This document shows positions 1 to 11,872 of a DNA stretch of 64,000 nt, one piece after another. The notes beneath the pieces were generated by a model. That model did not search any database. It was not told where the DNA came from and saw only the letters and a program-made list of their open reading frames with translations. The DNA comes from Eutypa lata (Eukaryota; Ascomycota; Sordariomycetes; Xylariales; Diatrypaceae), in NCBI GenBank assembly GCA_022661535.1, contig JAKULF010000001.1:1984001-2048000 (forward strand). The letters run 5' to 3'. Every line of letters starts with the position of its first letter. Positions within the stretch are counted from its first letter, which is position 1. The position numbers were made by a program, and so were the translations under genes.

Positions 1-2424
1 CGCCAGCGCCGGCCTGGTTCCAACTTGAGTTTGACACTTAGGAACGAAATTCCGATACACCAACCCAGAGAGAGTGTGGGTACTACCACAATTCTTAGTG
101 ATAGCTCTGACTCAGGCAGCAATGACTCGGCGCAATCGGTCTCCCATCACAGGACTTCTCACGTAGGGGAAGCTTCCTGGGTGTCTTTCTGCCGCGCAAT
201 CGAGATCCCATGTAGGCGCTCAGTGCGGATAGACCTTGTTGAATACGATGCGGACCGTTGTCCGAGCGATCTCATATCCGTTCCAATGCAAGTGTCTATG
301 CGAGACATCATCATAATGGCATTGATGGCTGGGATGGAACTAACTAATGCGTCTTTCCACGACAAGTCTATTTCAATGCAAGGAGCGGTAGGGACCCTGA
401 CAAGTTCAAATCATGCCATTCTGGGCCCGATACTCCATTTCACACCACGCAACGTCCAGACTTCCCTCCCGATGCTGCTCGGGGAGCGTATACGGGATGT
501 CGATGGCAAGATCAACACCCTTTGGATATGGAGAACTTGGGATACTTGCTCTGTCGCGGGAAGCCCTTACAACTCTAACCGAAGACGAACCGTGCGAAGG
601 CTCGATGAACGCTGGATCAGAGACAAGAAAGGAGTGGAGAGCATTGAAGTAGAGGAATACCTTGGCCCAGAAACTTCGCCTGAGAGGAAACAGAGGACGA
701 GAGGCACCAAACATAAACCTAAGTCGAAGGCCGACCTGAGTGTTGGCGATAAGCCGGTCGATAGAAATCGGTCGGTACTAGTCTCTGCTCGTCCGCGCAA
801 TAGATATCAAGTCCCGGGGCGACGCGGGCAAGATGGATTATGGTTTATTCGCTTTCCAGTCCCCCCGCCTCAACCAATTATCACTATGACTAAATACTCC
901 AGTGGAAGCCAAATCCCTCGCATGCCAACATACCTCTCGAAGACAAAGGGCCCCACGGGGAGAGCCAATTATCCAGAAGGGCCTACTCCAGAGGATTTCC
1001 CGACTATGAGTCAGAGCGGAGAGAAGAACCATTCGAAGGACCCTGTACCGCCATTTAAACCGCACAATATAGAAGATTACAAACTGATTTTGAATCCTCT
1101 CCCTCTAGGCCCTAATGAGAGCTACCCTCCGCTGCCACTGCCAACACCAAGACGAGTAACAGTAGAAGATGCTATAGATGAAGATCCCACGGCTAACCCC
1201 ACAGGTTCATCTAACAGGGGCGGTGTAGAGGTTTTTCCGTTGCTGGAGCGTATTGAGGACGACCAAGACGGTGAAAAGCACGAGAGTTCGAGCACGCTCC
1301 TTAGTGACCGGGCTAGACTAGCAAGGGAGCGACAGGACGCCAGAGCAGAAAAACTAAATCAAATAGAAAAAGATAAGATCGTGGTCGACAATGTAGTGAA
1401 GAGGAGGGCGATGATTTCACCTTACAAAGAGGCTAAGGCTATGCTAGGCCCCCCGAGGGAAGAAAAACAAGGCCCCTTCCTATTGACAAACTATCCGCAC
1501 TTTCCAGACAAGGAATTACCCGCAGGCTTAGAACCGACCGCCGAGGAAGAGGCGGCTCACGAGCGGGAGGTGGCGCGCGAGAAGGGCCGCCACGAAAGAG
1601 ACGAAGCCCGCGAGGACAGAAACCGTGCACGCCACCGCGCCGTCGATCTCGTCAAGGTGGACATGTTTTGGCTTTGCCAGACAGACGTGGTGTCCGGCGG
1701 CTGGGCCACGCCATGGTACGGGTCCATACCGATACCATCGGCTCTAGACGGAGCCGTGACCGTCATCCTCGAAGCCCTGCTTGGGTTTCTCGACGAGGAC
1801 TCCTCTCTGTGCTACACGGGCTCCCACGATGCGGCGCACGACTCTTACAAGCGCACCGCAGACTGGATGCTAGAGGGAAATTCCACATGCCCGGCGCATG
1901 GGCAGAACGCACGCGGCGGTGTCATTGCAAGTGGCACATACAGAGGCGTGCACGTCCCCTGCTTCGAAAGTATGATCCCTGCGCTCGACCTGCTGCACTC
2001 GTACTCCTGGCAAGTCGACAGCGATCTGCACGGGGAGTCCGAGAGCACGGAGGAACAGAACGTCGAGCTGATGCACCTCGATTCCTGGCTCTCCTACGTG
2101 GGACGGGTGCCCGAGATCGCAGAGGGGCCGCATAACTTGCTCCAGCAGACGCCAGCGCTCGTGCACTTGGTGATGGAAGACTTCGAGATCGACTTCCAAA
2201 ACATCGACCTCTCGGCCAGCGAGGGCGGACTGCAGGATATACAGGGCCTTGCGGGGAACGTGATGGATTTTCTCACGGACGAGGAACTCACGCAGCCCGA
2301 GCAGCTATATGTCCTTGTTGCGTTGCTTAGGGGCGTCAAGGCGGCCCAGTGCGTTTCTACGGGCTCAGATACGAGGGAGGTGATGGATATTCTATTAAAG
2401 GATGTACAAGCTCACCTAGTATAG
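1..2424 (+). CDS. modin-like fungal protein, 5' partial
   Basis: The frame is open from the first base of the window, so the true start lies upstream; the first possible initiator inside is a TTG at 25, which I do not believe. About 807 codons are visible. An N-terminal globular part (roughly residues 50-210) carries the pattern DIIIMALMAGM, then an LTSSNH...LGPILHFT stretch. A long polar, proline-rich and coiled linker (about 215-545) follows, with an acidic/basic helix rich in ARERQDARAEK-like segments. The C-terminal globular part (about 550-799) has FWLCQTDVVSGGWATPW, AVTVILEALLGF and LLHSYSWQV. From memory of the family this order matches fungal proteins called modin, which usually also have membrane segments near the N-terminus (not in this window). 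Their function is unknown. The family call rests on pattern recognition only. Confidence 0.6.
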   Translation, partial: RQRRPGSNLSLTLRNEIPIHQPRESVGTTTILSDSSDSGSNDSAQSVSHHRTSHVGEASWVSFCRAIEIPCRRSVRIDLVEYDADRCPSDLISVPMQVSMRDIIIMALMAGMELTNASFHDKSISMQGAVGTLTSSNHAILGPILHFTPRNVQTSLPMLLGERIRDVDGKINTLWIWRTWDTCSVAGSPYNSNRRRTVRRLDERWIRDKKGVESIEVEEYLGPETSPERKQRTRGTKHKPKSKADLSVGDKPVDRNRSVLVSARPRNRYQVPGRRGQDGLWFIRFPVPPPQPIITMTKYSSGSQIPRMPTYLSKTKGPTGRANYPEGPTPEDFPTMSQSGEKNHSKDPVPPFKPHNIEDYKLILNPLPLGPNESYPPLPLPTPRRVTVEDAIDEDPTANPTGSSNRGGVEVFPLLERIEDDQDGEKHESSSTLLSDRARLARERQDARAEKLNQIEKDKIVVDNVVKRRAMISPYKEAKAMLGPPREEKQGPFLLTNYPHFPDKELPAGLEPTAEEEAAHEREVAREKGRHERDEAREDRNRARHRAVDLVKVDMFWLCQTDVVSGGWATPWYGSIPIPSALDGAVTVILEALLGFLDEDSSLCYTGSHDAAHDSYKRTADWMLEGNSTCPAHGQNARGGVIASGTYRGVHVPCFESMIPALDLLHSYSWQVDSDLHGESESTEEQNVELMHLDSWLSYVGRVPEIAEGPHNLLQQTPALVHLVMEDFEIDFQNIDLSASEGGLQDIQGLAGNVMDFLTDEELTQPEQLYVLVALLRGVKAAQCVSTGSDTREVMDILLKDVQAHLV

Positions 2425-3224
2425 GTCATTATAACATTTAATACAAGTAATGTTGAGGAGCTAGTGCGTGTAGATAGAGGGTTACACATACATATGGCTT
2501 TTCCATTGCCTCGTACAGTGAGTGACCCGCGGCTTAATTGTTGCTCAACCGTTTTTTAAGTCAAAGCAAAACCGTAACACTCATTTGAACCAATACCAAT
2601 TTTATTAGAACACAGAAAAACATCCCCGTATGTTCTTGCGCAAAGAATCACTGCTATATAGCATGTCTATGTTGTATCCAAGTAAGCCGCCATTATATCC
2701 ATGGAATATGGTTTTTTTTCCACTCAATGTTCTTTATCAGTTAATGTTTCCTGCGCAAGACACAACGTCTCTATATCATGAGAGCTGTCCATCAGCCACT
2801 ATTAGTGATACCGATAGGGTAGCTCAGCCCATTATCCAGCCTCTAAGGTGAAGTGGCTCGCTTACAGGCGAGCCGCTAAGCGCACAAAAAGATTTCGAGC
2901 AGGTCTATAAAGCTAGAACTCTTACAATTCAGGCCTTTTATTCATATAACTTAGATTCTTAAGCAATTGTGAGCTAGATACTGCAGCTTATAGTCAATCG
3001 TAAGTACGTACGCCAATTGATCAAATTCCCACAATATCTTCAAATCGAAAACATGAAAAGACCCCTTATCGCAACGAAGTGAAAACGACATATTGCGTAC
3101 AAAAACGGAACCGTTATTGCTCTAATGGCAATAACGCTATTTATACTACGACACGACAGGTGGATAATAACACGTATGTAAGAACATAATACAGTACGAA
3201 TGTTCCCGTGTCCAATCCTAGAGT
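2425..3224. other. intergenic, no gene seen
   Basis: This stretch separates the 3' end of the modin-like gene from the 3' end of the lectin gene on the other strand. A 73-codon frame at 2630-2851 has no recognisable domain and no splice partner. I see nothing else. Confidence 0.5.
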
Positions 3225-4123
3225 CTACTGCGAAGACACAATGGGCATGGCCCTCCAATACTCCGCGGTGATGTTTTCTGGACATTCTGGGGCCGTGATG
3301 TCGTAACAACCCAAAGTTCCATCCCAGTTGGCGATAACAGCATCTATTTCATTCGACACGTAAGTTTCCAGGCTAAATACGTATGACTACCCACATGTGA
3401 GGGGCGTAAGAACTTACTGAGGTCGAAATACGCTCTCTGCGACGTATCCGGTTCGCATTTGCAGTTGATCTCCCATGCTCTCACGGGGTCGACAGAGCAG
3501 TTGTTGCAGCTCTGCGAGAAAGAGGGCACATCCCCGTCGAGGTTCGCTAAACAGCTATAAGAGGTGGCATATGTTAGAATCAACAATGTCTGCCATACCT
3601 TCATGAAAGGTACTTAAACAACAAACGGGGAACCAGAGGTGCCGAACAGCATGAACAATCCTTTCCCATGACCTTCCTGTAGTTTATGAAACTACGAGTA
3701 GGGCAATACGAAACATAGCAAGCTTTCCAGATCTTCTATGAAAAATGCAAACCAACTCAATGGGGGAGGATTGTATAAAGACTGATAGTAGGAATATACG
3801 GTATTAAGGACCAGTAGCAAGGGGATAATTCAAGTAATAGGGAGAAATACATACTCGTCGAGGTTCAGCAGCGTGCAGCGAGAACGGGACGTAGTACTCT
3901 CCAAACACCAAGCTTTCAAGAACCACGGCCCCTCGGAGGACAGCGTCGGATGATCCATCACAGCGATGTCGTTGCAGTGAATACGGAAGTCACCATATCT
4001 CCTAGAAAGGCCATGGCCGCGTAGAGATGCGCGTAGATGGGTGACAACCGCCGCCGAATTGGTGGTTGCCACACAGCCTAGAAGAACAGAGGCGAGTTTG
4101 ATGGTAAGCATGATGGGCTGCAT
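3225..4123 (-). CDS. secreted cyanovirin-N homology (CVNH) lectin
   Basis: Three exons on the minus strand: 4123-3855, 3554-3418 and 3343-3225 (174 aa). The introns are 300 and 74 bp, with donors GTATGT and GTAAGT and phases that join exactly. Residues 1-24 form a signal peptide; a second ATG at 4111 would shorten it by four residues and is equally possible. The mature protein has the two-fold CVNH pattern. Repeat 1 has C-N-D-I, then LKAWC and LNLDDCLANLDGDV. Repeat 2 has SCNNCS, WEINCKC and YFDLNAVIANWDGTL, the last created across the second splice junction. CVNH proteins bind mannose-rich glycans; fungal members are often secreted or fused to other domains. Here it stands alone. The gene diverges from the STAND-like gene at 5052 with about 930 bp between starts. 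The 300-bp intron is long for this window. Confidence 0.85.
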
Positions 4124-5051
4124 CTCGGCAGTGGTCGTGATTGACTCTGTGTTGTATTGGCAACTTGGTAATGGTTTGAGGACTTTGTTCCTTTCTGGGT
4201 TCACTGGGTAGTTTTCGAATGAATCACTAGAAAATGTAAAGTGAGGAGGGGTGAGCCATGATATAAGTACTGCGTTAGTACAGCCAGTGTAACTGACTTT
4301 TTGTGTGAACCTTCAGATCACGTCAAAGTTATTTAATTGTTGGGTTATGTCAGAGAATACGGCATCTTGACGAGGTAGTTAAATTTCAGTGCCTTAACAT
4401 CTAAGCGAAGGATACGTATGGATGAATGTTACACGAACACGATTCGCTAAAAGCTTTACGATTATTAAGTTAATGTTATTATAATTATTTATATTAAGCT
4501 TAATAAATATATAAAATACAATATGAAATTATAAAATAATTACGATATAATTACAACATAACCGAAAAAGACTTAATGTATAAGATAAGTAATTATATAA
4601 AAGCTCGAAACACGAGCTCGAAGTAAAAGGCTCGAAATACAGTGCTGAACAAGGGCTCGAATCCACTTCGTACGGTATGAAGAGTGAGTGGGACCGTCCC
4701 TCGATTAACGCCCAGACCTTCATAGAATGTAACCTTTTCAGGGGTAAAGGACCATACATATTTTCGTTACATCGCAATATATTTCGGCTCTACGCCATAA
4801 TATAGGACTTGGAGCAATGTGGCAGAACACCATTGGAGGATACGGGATGCGGGGAAGGTCAGCTACCACCCCCAGTGTGTAGTTTAAAAATAGCATCTAG
4901 GACGTTACGATTCTGCCTAGTGTGTATTGGAGTGCGCGAAATAATATGCCTGGGTTAGCCTTGGGACATCATATATCACGTAGTTCCTTACAGACGAACC
5001 CAAGCAACAATGCTGAAAACCTGTCTCTAAATCCATTTCCTTTCCAAGACC
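4124..5051. other. shared upstream region of divergent lectin and STAND-like genes
   Basis: No gene is supported. The stretch holds the promoters of both divergent genes. A short AT-rich patch (about 4447-4565) resembles the larger AT islands of the window. An 82-codon frame on the minus strand (4529-4777) looks like chance. Confidence 0.45.
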
Positions 5052-8000
5052 ATGGCTGAGGCCCTAGCAATCTCAGCGGCAGTTGTCCAATTCTTGGATA
5101 TTGGCCTTCGCTTGTCTATCAAACTCGGCGAATTCGTTTCGGAATTCAAAGATGCTCCCGATTTCTTGCGCGGGCTGAAGTCCTCCTTGGATCGGCAAAT
5201 GTTGGTGGCACAACGTATCCGATCCACCCATCCTATTTTCTCCAGTTCATCAGCGACATGCCTTGATACTGTAACTTTAGCAGATGATGCTCTCGCTGAG
5301 TACCTTCATACCATGGAGCAACTGATGGGCATTGTTCAGTCGGTTTGTAACGAACAACATGGCGGGAAGTTCCGTAAAAGCTGGAACACAATACGATCTA
5401 TTCATAAGCGAAAGGAGATCGAATTTCTCTGTGCCCAGCTACAGCGCCAGGAAAGCAGAATGACCCTTTGGTTCATCACCTCTGATGCGTACGTACCTGT
5501 ATACTAGAAACATATACGGGGTTGCTAATAAACGAAGTAAATTATCACTGGAGATCAAACAGCTCCTCGAAGAAACGCAATCCGGGATGAAGGCGGGGAA
5601 TGAAGACATTTCAAGACGGCTGGATGAAGCAGCCTCGCAAGCAAACAACCAATTTCGCCATTTCCCCATTCTATTGGGTCTTGCAACCTCAACATCGTCG
5701 GATATCAAGCACCTTACGAGTCGCCTTGAAACTTTGGAGCAGAGTAACACGGACCTTCATGCACTACTTCAAGGAGCTGTTCAAGAACAGCAAAGCCTAG
5801 CACCCACGGTAACGTTAATGTGATCATGATGCTTTAACATATCTGACTGACTTGAAATTTGCAGTTTCACAAATTCAAGGAGCTTTTGAGTGGTAATGCT
5901 GCACTAGCTCGTACAATAAGCCACACTATCACCCAAAGCCAACAGGTTCCAGTCTCCGACAACCCAAATGATGCTTTAGGTATTAGTGATGCTCTAAGCA
6001 CGGTATACTCCAGAGACTTGCAACAGGGTAACAACAGTTCTTCAGGATGCACATGCAGAATCGTCAATCAAACAGCACATGTGGGGTTACTGTCATTCGT
6101 ACACTTCAAGAAAGTGTTTCGGCGTTGCCATTATCGTCGATGTCCCAAGTTCAACACTTCAGAGAGAAGTTTAGAATACATAATGACAATCCTCCCACCG
6201 ACATGGCTATTTGGTCATACGATAAATCTTAGCATGGCCTTCCGCCACTGGGGTTCTATGGGAGGTTGGAGCATTTCACCGGTTGTTTTGCGCGCTAGTC
6301 GACTTGTTGATGCTTCCAAGTCGCCGGCATTTCAAGCAGTAAATAAGACATGGACGAGCCTTAAATTAACAAACTATCGACGTGGAACCCTCCGCCTGAA
6401 AGAATTAGAGGGTACAATCAGGAATTTGTTTGAGAACCACCAGGCCTCCGCTCGCGATGAGGACTGTAATGGAAATACCTTGCTTTATGTACGTAACATC
6501 ATGAACACTAGCCTTTTTATGCTAACGTCTCCACAGGAAGTTCTAGATATGCTGCTAGGTGACGGGAGACGTCGAGATGGGACTCATGATATAGAATACC
6601 TTCCTCTCATTAACTATATTCTTGACAGTGGAGCAAACACGAATGTCTATTACTTACCCAATAATGCTCTCGAAACTATCTTCAGGCGGAGACTGAAGAG
6701 GGGAGGTACCGTACTCGATATGTTTGCGAAAAGGCTCTTATGTGACGGGCATATCATTCGTATTCAAAGCGAAACTGCGTATGTGATATACAAACAACTT
6801 GTCAAGAATGACGGCGAGTTTTCAAAGCCCCTTGGAAGTCTTGATGACATACGCCCGGATTACTGGTTCGAGTACTTTAGCACAGAATTGGAGGAGTTAC
6901 AAACCTTCCCAGAACAACTTGAAAGTGCGTCCATATAACCTCTTTCCAAAGACGAATTACTAATTTAGGGTCTTTAGTTTGCGGCTTTAATGACCTCGTA
7001 GTAGCCATTATCAACCGGTCAGAAAAGGACCTAAAAAAAGCAATTACACACTGCAATATAGACGAGTCATCTCCCGCGAATGGCCTAGCCGCCATTCATT
7101 TCGCCATATACTGGCCATTAGCTCTAAAAGAGCTCATCGCTATCGGAGCTAACATCAATTGTGAAGATCATCATTATCGCCGACCAATACATCTTGCCGT
7201 TGCCTGCCGCCAAAGCCAAGCCGTTAGAATGCTGCTTGAAGCGGACTGTGCAATAGCCACTCCCGACCATTTGAAGAGCCTTCTCTGGATGTCCCTGAGC
7301 AGTGGTCAAGACTGCGATCAGATTACCGATCTTATCATTGATGCGCTAGCTAACCGGCATACCCGCCTGATAGAGCTAGCACTCTCTGTATTACCATACT
7401 ACCTAGATCTTGAGCAATGGATAACTGAGGGAGTGATTTGCGAAACCGGGGCAGTTAAGATTGCCCAGAAACTCGCCACATATAATTGCTCCATTCCAGA
7501 TGCTCTAGAACTAGACAACGGGAAAAGTGTTTATGACACGGTCGATTTTCACGCTAGCCGACGCCTTGCTGTCCCACAAGCAGAGAAGCTCTGGGGTTGC
7601 GGGTTTCGCAGGATAGATGAATGTGTACTTGGCAATGGACTGACACCACTTCTGCAAAGCTGGTTTATCGCGGATTTTGACATGATTTCTTGGCTTATTG
7701 GCAAGGGCGCTAATCCTTTTGCGAAGCATCGGGATGCTCTTCTCTCTGGACTTCATCTTTTTGCAGCTGGGCTATCGTATTCGGCCGGCTATTTTGATTA
7801 CAACTCGTCAACAATCAGCATCAAGCATCAACACATAATTCAATTATGGACAGATGAGAACTGTTATCGAGACTCCTGTTCCTGCCTATGCTCTATGGAA
7901 GGTTGTACACCCTTGTCCATAGTCGCAAAGCAGAGTTGGGCACTAGGGTCTCATCAATATCCCTTTACCCCTCCCGGAATCAAATCACGAGTAAGCATAT

Positions 8001-8335
8001 GGCGTGATAAGATGCTGTATCTTCCGGAGGACCCAGACCACCAGGAGCAACTACTAAGATCCATCCTTTTTAGACTACTTAAAATATCACATACTTGCTG
8101 TTATATTAACCACAATGGAGACGTTGGCTGGGGGCAGTATAGCCGAATAAAACGGCACAGACAGGCACCTTCCAACGAGCTGTTATTAGAGCTCCGCAAG
8201 ACGTTGGATCTGTCACTTGACGTCTGCCGGGGTAAAATGCTGAGGTGTCATTGTCCCATCTCTGAAAAGCCAGTTTGCGCCGCTTTTTATCAACATTGCG
8301 AAGCGCCAGTTGGTACAGAACAATGCAGAGAATAA
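5052..8335 (+). CDS. fungal STAND N-terminal domain plus ankyrin repeat protein, no NACHT
   Basis: Five exons: 5052-5488, 5538-5808, 5865-6488, 6537-6924 and 6978-8335 (1025 aa). All junctions keep phase. The 48-bp intron 6489-6536 could be read through but has a GTACGT donor, GCTAACG branch site and CAG acceptor. An alternative last acceptor at 6968 would add three codons. Residues 1-150 start MAEALAISAAVVQFLDIG, the typical start of the helical domain at the N-terminus of fungal STAND proteins. A coiled region (about 150-240) follows. The C-terminal half has ankyrin-type pieces, for example GLAAIHFAIYWPLALKELIAIGANIN, RPIHLAVACRQSQAVRMLLEA and MISWLIGKGANPF. I found no Walker A or B motif. 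A role in non-self recognition is inferred from the family only; it could be a NACHT-less relative or a receptor decoy. Confidence 0.8.
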
Positions 8336-10237
8336 GGAGGAGCAATGTTACTCCATTGAAGGGGAGAACAATACGATTATGAGGTTATAGCGGGTAATAT
8401 GGAGATTCATTGTGGAGAGTCAAGATATTCAGCAAGTGTGGCAAACCAATTTCTCTGGGGTACCGGGCTATATATCAAATGTAAAGGTTACGTGTCAAGT
8501 GGTGTTTGGGGTGGGATGTAAACTGAACGGCAGGCTATTTATATTATACAATGCCTATTTCTTGAGCTTTAGATTGAGAGTTGACCCCTATCATAACCCC
8601 TATCGTATTGATGACCACATGCCACTACCCACGAAGATCCTCTATAAGTGCTTATCATTATCAATTAAAGCTTAGTAGAACATCTGGTTGCTGCTACATA
8701 GCCTCCCTAGGGGCATAAGGGGCCTGTTAGGCTAGGCTTTACTCTATATAACAGGACATAGGCACCTATCTAACAAATACACTATGACCTTCCTACGGCG
8801 GAGTGACGGTAGCCTTATGTGCTCCCTTCCGTGAAACTCCAGGCCATGCGTTATCCTACGTATTGAGTATAATCCATATTTGACATAATACTATAATCAC
8901 TCGATGATATCATTCACCAATACTTCACAACCGTTGCGAAGTTAACAAATGATTACATCATGGTGACAGCTCTTGTCTTTAGATATGATTAGGCCGACAT
9001 CTAAGTACTTCCCGCCCAGCAGTACGGGTACTTGATCCATGTTACGCAGGTAATAAAAAGTCGATGTGTTTTATACATTGATAGTTACACGATGATTATT
9101 GACAAAAAGCGTAGAAAAGGCCTGAGCGCATGTCCACACTTCATTTATTAGAAATCTGCGATAATTTTGTGCCACAAAACTTCCTGCAGGATTCTTGACA
9201 AACATATTAATTGATGTATCACGTAATTGAAGTTCTGGAACTACTTTAGATACACCTCGGAAGTCATGATTGAAGGTGAAATGGGGTAGAGGTCCGGACT
9301 CTCAGGGTCCATGCGATAATCTCAAGTCGTGGGAAGATTGTAGCACCAGGCACCAAAGTCTTCACGAATTATCTAGACATCTTCTTCTAGTAGTCTTGTA
9401 CGAGTGCCGTCGTATATCAGTTAACCCCTTAGCTGAATAGTAGAAGGGAACAGTTACACCACGCCGTTTGTATCCTCCTCGGTAAACCCCCTTGGAAATA
9501 TACAACTGCATTTTCGGTCATATACCTAGTTGGTTATAATTAGTTATTATCCTGCCCCTTTTTTTCACCTGCACCTCAAAATCTGCTCATGTTCCGAAAG
9601 AGCTCCATCTAGTTCATTTCATTTATTTATGACTAATTGCCACCTTGTGAAAATGCCTACATATTTTCAGGTGACTAACGTTCAACACTACCAATGTCGT
9701 GTGGATATTATTTTCAGATCTAACATACCCAGGTAGACATAATCCTGTAGCGGTTGCGTCTTGGCTGCTCAATGTGGTTAGATAAGTAGCTCTATTCTAT
9801 GCGTAAGCCGCAGTCCGGACTCCACACTAACTAACGACTTGACATCGCGTCGAAGAACCAACCTCTCCTCGGCCGTCAAACACACGATGCATTATTCCTA
9901 GTAAGCATGCGATCTTTCTTTACGTAGCAAAAGCTTAGCCTCAGGGATTCAGGCGTGATTTGTAATGTGATCAACTTGTTTGATTTGTAATGACCATAAT
10001 CTCACGACTCGTGAAAGAGAACTCTGTAGTATAAGAAGTAGGTAAGCAGTCCGGAATACAAGGCAACAATATATACACAAGACCACCGCATGAGATATAT
10101 AAACACCGCTTCAAGACAAAAAACAACAACAGCTTTTGCAAGTATCTAGTAGCAGGGCCAACTATTCCCTCTCCCCCCTTTTATCATCATAATTACCTTA
10201 ACGTCAAATCCCTTCCTGAAACAGTCCATCATCAACT
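8336..10237. other. intergenic, no gene seen
   Basis: I find no coding frame with a recognisable domain or coherent splice sites; frames at 8412-8675 and 9530-9736 look like chance. The last 150 bp hold the promoter of the NmrA-like gene, with a CT-rich stretch before its start. Confidence 0.5.
10096..10103 (+). promoter_or_regulatory. TATA box of NmrA-like gene
   Basis: TATATAAA lies 142 bp before the ATG at 10238. It is followed by CT-rich sequence typical of fungal core promoters. Prediction from sequence only. Confidence 0.45.
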
Positions 10238-11167
10238 ATGTCTACTGCTACTCCCACAATCCTCATGACCCTCGCAACTGGCAAGCAAGGACTCGCTACT
10301 GTCTCGGCACTCCTCGCCAGCGGTGCAAAAGTACACGCTGTAGTACGAGACCCAACCTCACCTACCGCGGTCTCACTCTCTCAGCAGCAAGGCGTGACGC
10401 TCTTCAAGGGAACCAATGACGACACCTCCGTCTTTCGCACCGCAGCTAAAGGCTGCACAGCCCTATTCCTGAACATCCTGTCCTGGCCCACCAACCCGGA
10501 CCCCGCGAAACAGGCACGGGGGATCCTGGAAGCCTGCAAGGAAGCCGGCATCACGCACGTCGTGACGTCGACTTCGGGGTGGGCCGGCGACACGACTAAG
10601 TGGGACATTCCTCTGAATAGAGAAAGCTGGCTCGCAGAGTATAATCGAAACGAAGCTGCTGTTGAGGATGTTGTTCGTGCGTCGGGGTTGAAGAGCTGGA
10701 CCATTATACGCCCCTTCTGGTTCTACTCTAATTACCTGCCTCCTATTGGGGAAGCGTTCTACCCGGGGCTATTCGCAAACGGGCAAAATAATGACGGCGC
10801 TGAAATGCTTCACTCCTTCGCGCCGGACCGCGTCTTCCCGCACATCGACGTAGCCGACATCGGGAGGTTCGCGACATTGGCGCTGCGCGATCCGGATACG
10901 TTCAACAGACAGGAAATCGAGCTAGCGGGCCAGAATTTGACTGTAGAGGAGGTCGCGGATGCCATTCGCAAGGTGACGGGGAGGCAGATCAAGCTAAGGA
11001 GTCGGACGCAGGGGGAGATGCAGAGGGATGAGGAGGTCGTGCCGTGGCAGCTGTGGGCAAATGCAGTGGATTTGACCGTTGATATCGGGGCGTTGAGGAG
11101 TAAGTATGGGTTTAAGTTTACGACGTTTGAAGAGTTTTTGGAGAGGGAGAAAGAGAGGCTCATTTAG
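10238..11167 (+). CDS. NmrA-like NAD(P)-binding oxidoreductase
   Basis: Single exon, 309 aa, starting at the first ATG after a TATA box and CT-rich leader. The N-terminus ILMTLATGKQGLATVSALLASG is a Rossmann-type dinucleotide site. It fits the NmrA class of atypical short-chain dehydrogenases, in which the usual TGxxGxxG is relaxed. Other family marks are VHAVVRDPTS after beta-2, FKGTNDD, HVVTSTSGWAGD, SWTIIRPFWFYSN and FPHIDVADIGRFATLAL. No YxxxK catalytic pair is evident, so it may be a redox sensor or an enzyme acting on an unknown substrate. It is probably cytosolic, with no signal peptide or membrane segment. Neighbours do not suggest a pathway. Confidence 0.85.
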   Translation: MSTATPTILMTLATGKQGLATVSALLASGAKVHAVVRDPTSPTAVSLSQQQGVTLFKGTNDDTSVFRTAAKGCTALFLNILSWPTNPDPAKQARGILEACKEAGITHVVTSTSGWAGDTTKWDIPLNRESWLAEYNRNEAAVEDVVRASGLKSWTIIRPFWFYSNYLPPIGEAFYPGLFANGQNNDGAEMLHSFAPDRVFPHIDVADIGRFATLALRDPDTFNRQEIELAGQNLTVEEVADAIRKVTGRQIKLRSRTQGEMQRDEEVVPWQLWANAVDLTVDIGALRSKYGFKFTTFEEFLEREKERLI

Positions 11168-11872
11168 TCGGGGAAGGGAAAAGAAGTAGTGATGACATTA
11201 TATGAGCCTCTAGATAGGGGTCATATGTAATCCCAATGGCTGCATCGCAGGCTTCATGTAGGCTAATTTCTATCTAATTTATAAACGAAATATAGGGTAT
11301 AATGCTTGCAACTTGCATTGAACGGTAGTTGACCACTCGGTGAGGCTACATTCTTGGTTGATTGGGATTAATTTGCATTATGAAGTCAAGTTTAATTTAT
11401 AACCATCTAAACCTAGCAAATAGAATCAACAGCTTGATGCCGCCTAGCTCTTCGATGACTCTGCCGCATAGCTCGAGAAGCAGCGGCGGGATCATCTTGT
11501 TTCCGCCGCGGGACTTCCTTCTGTATATTATATCCCATTTCCGTATAGGGACATCGTTGTCACTATCATTTGGTCATTTAGAATAGGCCATCACAGTAGA
11601 ACAACAGTGTTGCTAAGCGTAACGAGGATAGTTCGGACGAGCACGAGCCCCAAAACCAGCCGAACATCCTACGGTATAGATCTCCTGGTCGCGGAAAGGG
11701 ATCAGCCCCGTAAAGCGAAGGAAGGGGCGCAGTGAGCCGAGGCACGAGCTTAGGGAGATGGGTTGCGGCAGCGACTGGGAGAAGATCGTACTAGCGAGGC
11801 TCGAGGGGCGGGGCGTGACGTGTGATGTCGAGTTAAGAGATAGGGGGAAAATGCTTACGAAAGGGGTCCAAA
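11168..11872. other. intergenic before AT island
   Basis: No gene is seen. A 74-codon frame at 11362-11586 has no family resemblance. Base composition is normal until about 11870, where it drops abruptly into the AT island. Confidence 0.45.
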
